A DNA stretch of 64,000 bases from Planotetraspora kaengkrachanensis (GCF_016862895.1 NZ_BONV01000002.1:124001-188000), one strand, 5' to 3'. Shown: positions 8,976 through 22,932, numbered from the stretch's first letter. Notes: generated by a model from the sequence alone, not told the origin. A program made the numbers and translations.

Positions 8976-9245
8976 AGACCGCGGTTCGAAATTCGGTCGC
9001 CGACGGCGCACTGTTCGCGGCACCATGGGCGTGATGTCCCGAGCGTAGAAGCACCTCGATCACCGGCGGGGAACGGTCCCCGGAGCCACGTGCCCGGCGT
9101 GACGACCGTCCGCCCGCTGCGGCCGCATGCCGTCAGCGGCGCCTCCATTGGCGCGCCGCTCCCCCATCTGGGACGACGAGGATCCGTCCGCGGATCCGAA
9201 TGTGATCGATGTGCAGGCGTCGAGTACGCCGAGAAACGGACTGAC

Positions 9246-10664
9246 ATGGAACTCCACGAGTACGCGCGGTATGACGCCGTCGGGCTTCGTGAGCTGATCG
9301 CGGCGGGCGAGGTCGCCGCCGCCGAGGTCGAGAGCGCCGCCCGGAACGCCCTGGCCGTGGCCGACACGGAGGTGAACGGCCTGGCGCTGCCGGTGTTCTC
9401 ACCCGCGCTCGACCACGCAGAGGACGGTCCCCTCACGGGGGTTCCGTTCCTGATCAAGGACCACGGGCCGGTGGCGAAGGGGGTCCCGTTCTTCCTCGGA
9501 AGCCGGAGCCTGCCGGGCATCGTTCCCGAGCACGACAGCGATCTCATGGCGCGCTTCCGCGCCGCCGGCCTGGTGACCCTGGGCCTGACCACCGTGCCGG
9601 AGATGGCCATCAACTTCTCCACCGAATCGGTCAAACACGGGCCGACCCGCAACCCCTGGGATCCGGAGCGCGGCGTGGGCGGGTCGAGCGGCGGCGCGGC
9701 CGCTCTCGTCGCGGCCGGCGCCGTGCCCGTGGCGCACGGCAGCGACGGAGCCGGATCCCTCCGGATCCCCGCCTCCTGCTGCGGGCTCGTCGGGCTCAAG
9801 CCGAGCCGGGGCCGCGTCCCCTGCGGACCCGACCAGGGGGAACTGATGCTCGGCATGGCGTACGAGTTCGCGCTGACGCGCACCGTCCGCGACACCGCAC
9901 ACCTTCTGGACGCCGTCCAGGGGCCCGGTGTCGGCGACAAGTACACTGCGCCGCCGCCGCACGGCAAGTACGCCGACGAACTGGGGGCCGACCCCGGACT
10001 CCTGCGGGTGGCCGTCACCACCGAGGCCTGGTCCGGCGCCGCGGTCGACGGCGAAGTGGCCGCGGCGGCGGTCGAGGTCGGTCGTCTGCTGGAGGAGATG
10101 GGCCACGCCGTCGCCGGCGCGAGCCCGGTCCTCGATTGGGACGACGTCATGCGAACCACCGTGGCCGAATCCGTCGCGATCGGCTCGCTGCTGCTCCTGG
10201 CCCCCAGGCGACCGGACCCGGCCGCGATGGAAGCCGTCTCCAGACGGCTCCTGCAGGTCGCCGGCGACTACAGCGCGCTCGACATGATGGCCGCCTTCGG
10301 CGCGCAGAACAGGGTCACCCGGTCGGTGGGGGCGTTCTTCACCGAGTACGACCTGCTCGTCACCCCGGTCCTGGGCCGCCTCCCCGCGCCCCATGGCACG
10401 CTGCGCTATGACGACCCCGGCCACACCCTGACGAGCTGGCTGAAGTCGCTGTTCGACTACGGCCCGTTCACCATGGTGTTCAACATCTCCGGCCAGCCCG
10501 CAGTCAGCCTGCCGCTGGGCACGAGCGAGGGCGGTCTGCCGATCGGGGTGCAGCTCGTCGCCGGCTACGGCCGCGAGGATCTGCTGCTCCGGGTCGCCGC
10601 CCGGCTGGAACAGGCCATGCCGTGGAAGGACCGGATCCCCCGGTTCTCCGTCGGACGACGCTGA
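9246..10664 (+). CDS. Amidase signature family hydrolase
   Basis: 472 residues of the amidase signature family (GatA/FAAH/nylon-oligomer hydrolase relatives). The whole Ser-cisSer-Lys triad can be placed: Lys71 in FLIKDHG, cis-Ser147 in GGSSGGAAA and nucleophile Ser171 in GSDGAGSLRIPA; the 24-residue Ser-Ser spacing equals that of the family. A second constant stretch, CCGLVGLKPSRGRVP, follows. It is not a GatA, because no gatB or gatC is near. Start ATG 9246 has only a weak ribosome site. The 270 bases upstream, after the RpiR gene, hold no other gene I can recognise. Substrate unknown; 6-aminohexanoate-type or other small amides are possible. A strong hairpin ends the gene. Confidence 0.88.
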   Translation: MELHEYARYDAVGLRELIAAGEVAAAEVESAARNALAVADTEVNGLALPVFSPALDHAEDGPLTGVPFLIKDHGPVAKGVPFFLGSRSLPGIVPEHDSDLMARFRAAGLVTLGLTTVPEMAINFSTESVKHGPTRNPWDPERGVGGSSGGAAALVAAGAVPVAHGSDGAGSLRIPASCCGLVGLKPSRGRVPCGPDQGELMLGMAYEFALTRTVRDTAHLLDAVQGPGVGDKYTAPPPHGKYADELGADPGLLRVAVTTEAWSGAAVDGEVAAAAVEVGRLLEEMGHAVAGASPVLDWDDVMRTTVAESVAIGSLLLLAPRRPDPAAMEAVSRRLLQVAGDYSALDMMAAFGAQNRVTRSVGAFFTEYDLLVTPVLGRLPAPHGTLRYDDPGHTLTSWLKSLFDYGPFTMVFNISGQPAVSLPLGTSEGGLPIGVQLVAGYGREDLLLRVAARLEQAMPWKDRIPRFSVGRR

Positions 10665-10675
10665 AAGGACGGCTT

Positions 10676-10709
10676 CGCGGGCCCGCCCTCTCAGCGGGGC
10701 GGGCCCGCG
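10676..10709. terminator. Bidirectional intrinsic terminator
   Basis: Perfect 12-base-pair GC stem (left arm 10676-10687, CGCGGGCCCGCC; right arm 10698-10709) with a ten-base loop, lying between the converging amidase and GntR genes. There is no clear U-run, which is normal for actinomycete terminators. Confidence 0.8.
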
Positions 10710-10713
10710 GGTC

Positions 10714-11082
10714 TCAGTGCCGCCGAAGGGCGGGCCTCAACGCCGCCTCGACGATGCCGAGCGCCTCGCGCACGTCGAGGCCGACGCTGGCGACGACGGC
10801 CGCGTATTCGGCGGCCGCCTGGACGGCCCGCTCGCGGGCACGCTCGCCGGCCGCAGACACGAACGACCCCGCCCTCCCCCGGGTCTCGATCAGCCCGGCC
10901 TCCTCCAGCTCCCGGTAGGCACGGCCCACCGTGTTGACGGCCAGGCCGAGGTCGGTCGCGAGCCGGCGGATGGTCGGCAGGCGGGAGCCCACCGGCAGCG
11001 TGCGGTCCTGGATCTGCCGGGCGAGCTGGGCCCGCAGTTGCTCGAACGGCGGCACCGGCGAGGCCGCGTTGATGACGATCAT
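10714..11082 (-). CDS. Short GntR-family transcriptional regulator (YtrA type)
   Basis: 122 residues, consisting of little more than a GntR winged helix: PPFEQLRAQLARQIQ, LPVGSRLPTIRRLATDLGL, VNTVGRAYRELEEAGLIETR and GRAGSFV, followed by a short C-terminal helical tail. This size and layout fit the YtrA subfamily, which usually controls an adjacent ABC exporter; no exporter is next to it here, so its target is unclear. It ends five bases from the bidirectional terminator and starts 14 bases from a divergent DHFR-like remnant, so whatever it once regulated may have been lost. Confidence 0.85.
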   Translation of the reverse strand: MIVINAASPVPPFEQLRAQLARQIQDRTLPVGSRLPTIRRLATDLGLAVNTVGRAYRELEEAGLIETRGRAGSFVSAAGERARERAVQAAAEYAAVVASVGLDVREALGIVEAALRPALRRH

Positions 11083-11096
11083 CGAACGCCCACCGT

Positions 11097-11333
11097 GTGC
11101 CGCGCCATGGCAGCCTGTCCCTGATCCAGACCCTCGTCAAGGCCGACCTCGTCGACGAGTTCCGGCTGCTGGTCTTCCCGGTCGTGCTCGGCACCGGCAA
11201 GCGGCTGTTCGGCGACATCGTCCCGACCGGTCTCAAGCTCGTCGACTCCAAGGCGACCAGCACCGGAGTGATGCTGCAGACCTATGAGACGACCGGCCGC
11301 CCGGCCTTCGCCACGGTCCCGCCGCTCGAGTAG
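11097..11333 (+). pseudogene. Remnant of dihydrofolate reductase/RibD-C family protein (C-terminal third)
   Basis: The encoded stretch HGSLSLIQTLVKADLVDEFR, then LLVFPVVLGTGKRLFGD, is the characteristic C-terminal part of the actinomycete DHFR-like (RibD C-terminal domain) proteins, which are normally about 180-200 residues. Here only about 78 residues remain and the NADPH-binding N-terminal two thirds are absent: the divergent GntR gene begins 14 bases upstream of the first possible start. Most likely a deletion joined the GntR gene to the tail of this gene. It still reaches its normal stop and a strong terminator follows. Confidence 0.75.
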
Positions 11334-11385
11334 AGCCGCTGGGGGGCCGTCCGATCCGGGCGGAGGACGGCGAGGTGAAACGGGG

Positions 11386-11417
11386 AAGCCGTGATCGCTC
11401 ATCCGCGATCACGGCTT
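11386..11417. terminator. Strong bidirectional intrinsic terminator
   Basis: Perfect 13-base-pair stem: left arm AAGCCGTGATCGC at 11386-11398, loop of six bases, right arm at 11405-11417. It sits between the DHFR-like remnant on the + strand and the YCII gene on the - strand, and the A/T ends of the stem give short U-runs in both directions. Confidence 0.85.
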
Positions 11418-11450
11418 CGTCCTGCCGGCGTCAGGGGCGTCCTGTGGTCC

Positions 11451-11999
11451 TCACCGCCGCCCGCCGAACTCCCAGTCGTGCACCTCGACTCCGGCGTACA
11501 GGTCCTGGGTCAGGACGGCGCGTGCCGCGGCGGGGTCCGGCGCCCGGACCAGCGCGGCCGTACCCAGCCAGGCGACGCCGTCGTCCGACAGCAGCGGCCC
11601 GTACGCGATCAGTTCGTCCCGGCCGGACGGCACGGCGAGGTCCACGGCCTGCCCCGAACCGAGGCCGAGCACCAGATACCGGTTGCCGCCGGTCCGGCCG
11701 CCGGGGAAGTCCCACATGGTGCGTCCCAGCAGGTTGCGCCAGCGGCGCAGCATGACGTCCCGGTACACGCCGGCCTGGTAGTTGGGCTCGTCGAACGCGA
11801 ACGCGCGTGCGGCGGCGGGGTCGGGCAGGTCGACGATGTGCACGCTGCCGGTGGCCGCGTCGTCGTGGGCGGTGAAGGTCGGGCCACGGGCGATCAGCTC
11901 CTTCGCGTACCGGTCCATGTACGACCAGTGCTCTTCCAGCAGCTCGTCGCGTAACGCCATCGAGCCGGGCCTGTCGCGGTGATAGCAGAAGAACTCCAT
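11451..11999 (-). CDS. Tandem YCII-related domain protein
   Basis: 182 residues. Two YCII-like (dimeric alpha/beta barrel) units can be seen: the first from MEFFCYHRDRPGS with the helix LRDELLEEHWSYMDRYAKEL and strand SVHIVDLPDP, the second from NRYLVLGLGSGQ with DELIAYGPLLSDDG and VRAPDPAAARAVL. YCII domains are small putative ligand-binding or enzymatic folds without a well-defined role. ATG 11999 was preferred over an ATG 12 codons earlier because the domain starts there, although the ribosome site is weak. It reads toward the strong terminator at 11386-11417. Function unknown. Confidence 0.75.
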   Translation of the reverse strand: MEFFCYHRDRPGSMALRDELLEEHWSYMDRYAKELIARGPTFTAHDDAATGSVHIVDLPDPAAARAFAFDEPNYQAGVYRDVMLRRWRNLLGRTMWDFPGGRTGGNRYLVLGLGSGQAVDLAVPSGRDELIAYGPLLSDDGVAWLGTAALVRAPDPAAARAVLTQDLYAGVEVHDWEFGGRR

Positions 12000-12069
12000 G
12001 CCCCATTGTCGATCACTCCGGGTCCGATGCTCCAAGCATCCGGCGCGGCCGGGGACGCCTTCCGCCGGT

Positions 12070-12657
12070 TCACGTTCTCGACGCCGGGGCTGTGGAGACG
12101 GCGGCGGCCCGGCTCTCCTTCGCCCCGGCGAACAGTGCGATGACGACGCCGAGCATCAGCAGGGTCGTCGCCAGATCGACGATGTTCGTCAGCAGGTCGT
12201 GGCGGTCGCTCTGGGCGAAGGTGAGCACGAAACCTCCGACGCCGTAGACGAGGGGCGCCCATCGGCGCCCGCCCGGCAGGTCGGCCCGGCGGGCGATGAG
12301 GATCCCCGCGACGAGCGCAACGAGCGTCGACCCGAGACCGCCGATCGGCAGGAGCACGTTGTCCTGCCCGGTCGTGAGCATGACGATCCCGCCGACGCTC
12401 AGCAGCGCCCAGCAGACCGGCCACAGAGCCAGCGTGATCCGGGACGGCAGGCCCGGCCCGGCCTCCTTCAACAGGGCGAGGCCCGCGGTGAAGACCGCCA
12501 TGGCGACACACGTGATGTCGCCGAGCGTGTTCCCGACGTACCAGGAGGTCGTCCGGTCCGCCGGGTCGCCGAGCATGAAGGGCCACCCGGCGAGGGAGAA
12601 CAGGGCGCCGGCGATGCCGACGGCGCCGAAGACACGGGCGCGGGAGGAGTGGTGCAT
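12070..12657 (-). CDS. Polytopic membrane protein of unknown function
   Basis: 195 residues with six likely membrane helices (for example FGAVGIAGALFSLAGWPFML, ITCVAMAVFTAGLALL, LALWPVCWALLSVGGIVML, TLLMLGVVIALFAGA). ATG 12657 has a good ribosome site, AAAGGATC, and the 37 codons that could be added upstream look non-coding. A second small membrane protein gene lies 58 bases upstream on the same strand, so the two probably form an operon. A two-component system is divergent from them and may regulate them. I do not recognise the family. Confidence 0.7.
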   Translation of the reverse strand: MHHSSRARVFGAVGIAGALFSLAGWPFMLGDPADRTTSWYVGNTLGDITCVAMAVFTAGLALLKEAGPGLPSRITLALWPVCWALLSVGGIVMLTTGQDNVLLPIGGLGSTLVALVAGILIARRADLPGGRRWAPLVYGVGGFVLTFAQSDRHDLLTNIVDLATTLLMLGVVIALFAGAKESRAAAVSTAPASRT

Positions 12658-12715
12658 GTCGATCCTTTCTGCGGCGGCCGGGACAGGCCCACCTGTGGGG
12701 GTGATGAAACGGGGG

Positions 12716-13081
12716 TCAGGTGATGGGTTGGGCGGTGAGCAGCAGCGCGGCGACGGCCACGGCGACACCGAGCCGCGCGGCGGAGATCACGACGTCGAGC
12801 GGGGGGACGGCAGGCAGCACGAACGCCGGCACGCCGGTAACCGCCGTCAGCGCCTGGGCGGACACGACCGTGTTGCGGGCCCAGACCGCCCCACGCCACG
12901 CCGCTGGAATCGCCGCGAGAGTGAGGACGGCGAGTCCGAGCACCACCGCCGGTGTCACGGATCCCGACGGCAGCCGATGGACGGACACGGCGATGTCCGA
13001 GCCGGCGCACATCGCCGCGATGACCAGCCCCCAACGTGCGGGGGCCGGGATCGGCGCCTTGCCCTGGCCGGCATCGCGCAT
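12716..13081 (-). CDS. Small membrane protein of unknown function
   Basis: 121 residues with about four hydrophobic segments (WGLVIAAMCAGSDIAVSV, TPAVVLGLAVLTLAAIPAAW, a VVSAQALTAVTGVPAFVLPA region and LGVAVAVAALLLTA). ATG 13081 is preceded by GGAAGGAC. It is the first gene of a two-gene - strand unit and is divergent from the response regulator gene 188 bases away, a common layout for genes controlled by a NarL-type system. No recognised family. Confidence 0.65.
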   Translation of the reverse strand: MRDAGQGKAPIPAPARWGLVIAAMCAGSDIAVSVHRLPSGSVTPAVVLGLAVLTLAAIPAAWRGAVWARNTVVSAQALTAVTGVPAFVLPAVPPLDVVISAARLGVAVAVAALLLTAQPIT

Positions 13082-13269
13082 CGCATGAGTCCTTCCGGTG
13101 GTGTGGGGACTTCAGTCTGCGAAGACGGACGGCATGCGCGGATGAGTCGGGCTTCCCGAGGGGCGCCGGCGGAGCGGGAGAGATTCCCGGCGGAATCGGG
13201 ACCGCTGCCCTACGACGACCGTGATCGTGTGCCTTACCCCGCCGCGCCGGTGATCGCCATACTGTGCGC

Positions 13270-13929
13270 ATGGACACGGATCGCGACGCTTCCGCCGCAA
13301 TACGGGTGCTCCTCGCCGACGATCATCCGGCGTTGCGGCGGGGACTCGCGCTCCTGCTCGAGACCCTTCCGGGCATCGACGTCGTGGCACAGGCCGGGGA
13401 CGGCGAGGCGACGCTGCGGGAGGTGGCGCTGCACCGCCCGGACGTGGTCGTCATGGACCTGCACATGCCCGTGATGGACGGCGTGGAGACGACCGCGCGG
13501 GTGGTGCGCGACCATCCGAGCACGGCGGTCCTGGTCCTGACGATGGTCAGTGAGGACACGATGGTGACCGAGGCGTTGCGGGCGGGCGCCCGCGGTTACC
13601 TGCTGAAGACGGCCGAGTCCGACGAGATCGAGCGCGCGATCCGGGCGGTGGCCGTAGGTGACGCGATCTTCTCGCAGGCGGTCGCGGGGCGGCTCATCGA
13701 CCGGCTGTCGACGCGGGAGCCGCCTCTCCCGCAGCTGTCCCCCCGTGAGCGTGAGGTGCTGGACGAGGTGGCCACGGGCGCGACCAACGGCGCCATAGCG
13801 CTGCGGTTGCACCTGTCGCACAAGACGGTCGCCAACCACGTATCGGCGATCTTGATGAAGCTCGGCGTCGCGACCCGCGGCCAGGCCATCGTGATCGCCA
13901 AGGATGCCGGGCTGGGCCGGCGTGGCTGA
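13270..13929 (+). CDS. NarL/LuxR-family response regulator
   Basis: 219 residues. The receiver domain has the acidic pocket VLLADDHPALRRGL and phospho-acceptor Asp about 63 in VVVMDLHMPVMDG; the conserved switch Lys lies in GYLLKTAES. A LuxR-type helix-turn-helix closes the protein: LSPREREVLDEVATGATNGA and HLSHKTVANHVSAIL. ATG 13270 was chosen; no ribosome site precedes it, so the mRNA may be leaderless (a CATACT hexamer ends seven bases before the ATG). The gene overlaps the histidine kinase that follows, so they form a cognate pair. The divergent membrane protein genes are candidate targets. Confidence 0.92.
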   Translation: MDTDRDASAAIRVLLADDHPALRRGLALLLETLPGIDVVAQAGDGEATLREVALHRPDVVVMDLHMPVMDGVETTARVVRDHPSTAVLVLTMVSEDTMVTEALRAGARGYLLKTAESDEIERAIRAVAVGDAIFSQAVAGRLIDRLSTREPPLPQLSPREREVLDEVATGATNGAIALRLHLSHKTVANHVSAILMKLGVATRGQAIVIAKDAGLGRRG

Positions 13930-15997
13930 CACGCGCACCCGTGCCCGCGTCCTCGTGACGGGAGTCGCCGGTCTCGTCCTGACCGCCGTCGCGATCGTCT
14001 TCGCCCGGCTCGCCGGCGTCACCTGGCGGGGCTGGGTGGACACCTACGCGATCACCAACATCGTCTTCGGCGTCGGATTCGTCCTGCCCGCCTCGATCAT
14101 CGGGTGGTACCGGCCGCGTCACCCGGTCGGCACCCTCTTCATGATCAGCGGTCTGGGGCACCTGGTCACCGCGGCCAGTGGCATGCTGCTGACGTACGGG
14201 CTCCAGCACGGCTGGCCGCTGCCGCTGGAGCGCACGCTGGTCACCTTCTACTTCGCGGGCTGGCAACTGGGGATCGGCTTCCTCGCCAACATCGCGTTGC
14301 TGCTCTTCCCTGACGGCCGGCTGCCGTCCCGCCGCTGGCTTCCCGTCCTGTGGCTGACGATGGCCGCCGGTCTGTACGAAACCGTGAGCAGCGTCCTGTC
14401 GACCGGCACGTTCTTCGGCCACCCCGGCGTGACGTCGATTCTCAACGTGGGCCTCGTCCAGCCCAACCTCGCCGACACGGTCTTCGAGCTCCTGTTCATC
14501 CCCCTGAACATCGCGTGGGTCACGGCGCTCGTCGTCCGGTACCGGCGCGGCGACGAGCGGACGAAGCGGCAGCTGCTGTGGCTCATCCTGGCGCTGATCG
14601 CCATGATCGTGCTCAACACCCAGCGTTGGATCACCGGCGACGGGCCGATCCTCCTGCTGCTGTCGTTCGTGATGATCCCGTTGGCCGTGGGTGTGGCGAT
14701 CGTGCGCCACCAGCTGTTCGACATCCGGCTGGTGTTGTCCCGCACGCTCCTGTACGGCCTGACCCTGACTGTGATCGTCGCCGTGTACGCCGGTCTCGTC
14801 GCCGCGTTCTCCCTGTTCGTTCCCCCCACCGCCGAACGGGGCGCCCAAACCGGCGCGGCGATCCTGGTGGCGATCGGATTCACGCCCGTACGGCTGCTGA
14901 TGCGGCGCCTCACCGATCGTGCCTTCTACGGCGGCCGGTCGGACCCCGCCCGCACCGCGCAGCAGATCGGGCAGACGCTGCATCACGAGGACGACCTCGG
15001 CGGCGTGCTCGACCGCACCCGCGTCGCCCTGCGCATCCCGTGGATCGCGTTGCACACGGCGGACGGCGCCCTCCTCGCCCAGGCCGGCACGTCACAGGAG
15101 GGCACGACCGAGGAGGTCGCCTTGCGGTACCGCGGCGACCAGGTCGGGACGGTCCGCGTCGAACTGCGCCGGGGTGAACGGCGCCTGCACACCGCCGACC
15201 GCGACACGCTCGGCCTGATAGGCACGCCGCTCGCGGTCGCGCTGCACGCGCTGCAGTTGACCGAGCAGGTGCGCCAGGCCCGCGTCGCCACCGTCGAGGC
15301 CGCCGGAGCGGAGCGCGTGCGCCTGCAGCGTGAGCTTCACGACGGCCTCGGCCCTTCACTGACCAGCGTGGCGTTCCGCGCCGACGCGGCGTCCAACCTG
15401 CTCAGGTCCGACGTCGAGGCCGCCGGTCGGCTGATCGGCGAGGTTCGCACAGACCTGCGAGCGGTCATCGACGACGTACGGAACATCGTTTACGGCCTGC
15501 GCCCCATGGAACTGGATCGGCTCGGCCTCGACGGCGCGCTGCGCGAACACGTGGCGGCCATCCCCACGGAGGCCGGGAAGGGCGTCGCGGTCGAAGTGGC
15601 GGCGCCCCGTCCGATGCCCTCCCTGTCCGCGGCGGTCGAACTCGCGGCCTACCGGATAGCGAAGGAGGCCCTCACGAACGTGCTTCGCCACTCCGACGCG
15701 CGCACCTGCCGCATAACCCTGCGCGTCGACGACGACCTGCACGTGGAGGTGAGCGACGACGGGAGCCTGCCCGCCACCTGGCGTCCCGGCGTCGGGCTCC
15801 AGTCGATCGCCGAACGCGCGGAGGAACTCGGCGGCGCGGCCTCCGCGGGGCCGACCGCGGATGGATGGCGTGTCACGGCCCGCATTCCGCTCCGGGCCAC
15901 GGCGGCCGGGCCGGCCGGCGAACAGGGCGGCTCACGCCGGCCCGATGTGCGGGAAGGACCCGCCGGCACGCCTTCCGGTCTCCGAACCGGCGCGTGA
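13922..15997 (+). CDS. NarL-type sensor histidine kinase with N-terminal membrane domain
   Basis: About 691 residues. The first 310 or so hold about eight membrane helices (VLVTGVAGLVLTAVAIVFA, VVRHQLFDI after the last block, then LTLTVIVAVYAGLVAAFSLF), followed by a GAF-like cytoplasmic region and a HisKA_3 domain whose phosphorylated His lies in LQRELHDGLGPSLTS (about residue 473). The ATP-binding HATPase_c domain shows AAYRIAKEALTNVLRHSDA and the G-box DDGSLPATWRPGVGLQSI. Start GTG 13922 overlaps the end of the response regulator; an alternative ATG at 13904 adds six residues. The signal sensed by the membrane part is unknown. It converges on the 95-residue gene with only seven bases between stops. 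Confidence 0.9.
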   Translation: MADTRTRARVLVTGVAGLVLTAVAIVFARLAGVTWRGWVDTYAITNIVFGVGFVLPASIIGWYRPRHPVGTLFMISGLGHLVTAASGMLLTYGLQHGWPLPLERTLVTFYFAGWQLGIGFLANIALLLFPDGRLPSRRWLPVLWLTMAAGLYETVSSVLSTGTFFGHPGVTSILNVGLVQPNLADTVFELLFIPLNIAWVTALVVRYRRGDERTKRQLLWLILALIAMIVLNTQRWITGDGPILLLLSFVMIPLAVGVAIVRHQLFDIRLVLSRTLLYGLTLTVIVAVYAGLVAAFSLFVPPTAERGAQTGAAILVAIGFTPVRLLMRRLTDRAFYGGRSDPARTAQQIGQTLHHEDDLGGVLDRTRVALRIPWIALHTADGALLAQAGTSQEGTTEEVALRYRGDQVGTVRVELRRGERRLHTADRDTLGLIGTPLAVALHALQLTEQVRQARVATVEAAGAERVRLQRELHDGLGPSLTSVAFRADAASNLLRSDVEAAGRLIGEVRTDLRAVIDDVRNIVYGLRPMELDRLGLDGALREHVAAIPTEAGKGVAVEVAAPRPMPSLSAAVELAAYRIAKEALTNVLRHSDARTCRITLRVDDDLHVEVSDDGSLPATWRPGVGLQSIAERAEELGGAASAGPTADGWRVTARIPLRATAAGPAGEQGGSRRPDVREGPAGTPSGLRTGA

Positions 15998-16004
15998 CGA
16001 GTCG

Positions 16005-16292
16005 TCAGCCCTCTCGCGGGCCGGCCGGCCGGGCGAGCAGCCGTTCCAGCTCGCGTCCGGCCTCGTCGCATCCCGCGTCCCACACCCGCTGCAGTTCACG
16101 CAGGTCGCCGGTCGCGACCGCGAGCCGGGTCAGCAGGTGCCCGGCCCGCATGGAGCCCTCGTCAAGCAGGTCCCTCAGCTCTTCGAGGTCGCCGCGGGCG
16201 TCGGCGAGGTCGGCCAGGCGGTCCAGGGCCATCTCGTTCCCCTCGTCGGCCAGCGCGCGGAGGGTGTCCAGGTCAGGGGTGATGTTCGTCAT
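16005..16292 (-). CDS. Small alpha-helical repeat protein, divergent from MerR regulator
   Basis: 95 residues. The sequence is built of three 28-residue helix-turn-helix repeats that align as LRALADEGNEMALDRLADLA, LRDLLDEGSMRAGHLLTRLA and LQRVWDAGCDEAGRELERLL, the pattern of TPR/Sel1-like solenoids. It is very acidic and lacks membrane segments. There is no ribosome site, and the predicted transcription start of the long-spacer promoter at 16299-16330 falls at or next to the ATG at 16292, so the mRNA is probably leaderless. The divergent MerR regulator should control it. Function unknown; a small protein-binding module is likely. Confidence 0.65.
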   Translation of the reverse strand: MTNITPDLDTLRALADEGNEMALDRLADLADARGDLEELRDLLDEGSMRAGHLLTRLAVATGDLRELQRVWDAGCDEAGRELERLLARPAGPREG

Positions 16293-16298
16293 GGCCAC

Positions 16299-16330
16299 AT
16301 GCTGCAACCCCGCCCCTGGGGCAGGGTCAA
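16299..16330 (-). promoter_or_regulatory. MerR-type overlong-spacer promoter with palindromic operator
   Basis: On the - strand a -35 TTGACC (16330-16325) is separated by 20 bases from a CAGCAT -10 (16304-16299), longer than the normal 17 and typical of promoters activated by MerR proteins through DNA untwisting. The spacer is filled by an inverted repeat, arms 16308-16316 and 16318-16326, nine bases each with one mismatch. It faces the 95-residue gene and lies between it and the MerR gene. Confidence 0.6.
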
Positions 16331-16349
16331 GCGGGAGAACAATGGAGGC

Positions 16350-17084
16350 GTGATAACCATCGGCCGGCTCGCCAGGTACGCCGGCGTCTCGATCAAGACG
16401 ATCCGGGTCTACCACGACAAGGGGCTGCTTCCCGAGCCCGGCTGTGACTCCTCCGGCTACCGGCGTTACACCGCGCGGCACGCCATCGACCTGATCAAGA
16501 TCCGCACCCTGGCCGAGGCAGGCGTCCCGCTGGCGCGCATCAGAGAGCTCCGCGCGGCCTCGGACGAGGACTTCCGGGAGGCTCTCCGCCAGGTGGACGC
16601 CGGCCTCACGGCCAGGATCCGGGACCTGCGGGCGACCCAGCGGCGGCTGAGACGGCTCGCGGCGGGAAGCCTGCAGGTCCTCTCCCCCGAAGTGGGCGAC
16701 CATCTCGAGCGGCTGCCCGGGCTCGGGTTCAGCCCGCGGTGGGTCGCCCTCGAGACCGACCTGTGGATCCTGGTGTTCGCCACCCATCCCGACACCGCGC
16801 TCGAGCTGTTCCGCGACCAGGCCCAGGCGCTGGCCGACCCCGCGCTGCGTCAGATCTACCTCGACTACGACCGCGCCCACGACCTCGACCCGCACGATCC
16901 CCGCATCGACGAGCTCGCCGAGCGCATCGCCCGCGCGACGGAGGAACGGTACGGTTCCGCCGACCTTCCCGGGCAGGACGTCGACGCCGACATGCCGGCA
17001 CTCATCCAGGGAGTGGTCAACGCCTCATCCCCGGCGTGGCGGCGGCTCGACGCCCTGATCCGAGCCCGGCTCCCGCGCACCTGA
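16350..17084 (+). CDS. MerR-family transcriptional activator
   Basis: 244 residues. The N-terminal winged helix is typical of MerR proteins: TIGRLARYAGVSIKTIRVYH, DKGLLPEPGCDSSGYRRY and IDLIKIRTLAEAGVPLARI, followed by a coiled coil about 80-115 (LTARIRDLRATQRRLRRLA). The C-terminal 130 residues form a helical effector domain with an FATHPDTALELFRDQAQAL segment, different from the metal-binding CueR type and lacking its cysteines, so it probably senses an organic ligand. GTG 16350 directly follows AATGGAGGC; the reading frame continues upstream without resemblance to the family. It is divergent from the small repeat protein and likely controls it through the operator at 16308-16326. Confidence 0.85.
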   Translation: MITIGRLARYAGVSIKTIRVYHDKGLLPEPGCDSSGYRRYTARHAIDLIKIRTLAEAGVPLARIRELRAASDEDFREALRQVDAGLTARIRDLRATQRRLRRLAAGSLQVLSPEVGDHLERLPGLGFSPRWVALETDLWILVFATHPDTALELFRDQAQALADPALRQIYLDYDRAHDLDPHDPRIDELAERIARATEERYGSADLPGQDVDADMPALIQGVVNASSPAWRRLDALIRARLPRT

Positions 17085-17380
17085 CCGTCCGTGATTGCCG
17101 CCGAGCCGCCGTGGGGACGAAGACACAGGTCACCACATCGTCGCCAGACGCCGTAAAGTGCCGTGGTGTTTGTGGCAGACCTTGCGTGAACCGGCGGCCG
17201 TAGGGCGTGGCCGGAACACTTTTTGTCGGGTCTCCACAAACCAGCAGCTCAGCTATGCGCGATGCGGGACCTTGGTTTACCCCGCCGCGAGCTAGCAGGG
17301 TAGCGAGAGGTGCAGACGGCGCTTCCGGGAAGTACCCGGACGCCGGTATCTGCGCTGCGGGTATTTGGGAGGCCCAACCG
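17085..17380 (+). other. Leader region of the acyl-CoA carboxylase gene
   Basis: 296 bases between the MerR stop and the carboxylase start. The region contains a run of T (17219-17224) and an AT-richer patch, then a split inverted repeat TACCCG (17334-17339) / CGGGTA (17359-17364) just before the ribosome site GGGAGG. Promoter elements must be here, but I cannot place them with confidence. I see no protein-coding sequence in it that resembles a real gene. Confidence 0.4.
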
Positions 17381-22888
<5,508 letters not shown>

Positions 22889-22901
22889 CAGACGCGTGCG
22901 G

Positions 22902-22932
22902 GAAGCCGTCCCCGGTCCGCCGGGGCGGCTTC
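22902..22932. terminator. Bidirectional terminator between carboxylase and LysR genes
   Basis: Left arm 22902-22915 (GAAGCCGTCCCCGG), four-base loop, right arm 22920-22932; 13 pairs with one bulged T. It directly follows the carboxylase gene and overlaps the stop codon region of the converging LysR gene. Confidence 0.8.

Noticed and set aside
13694-15055. A 453-codon - strand frame across the response regulator and kinase
   Set aside because: Opposite two genes with all catalytic residues; Gln/Arg/Gly-rich composition typical of an antisense shadow.
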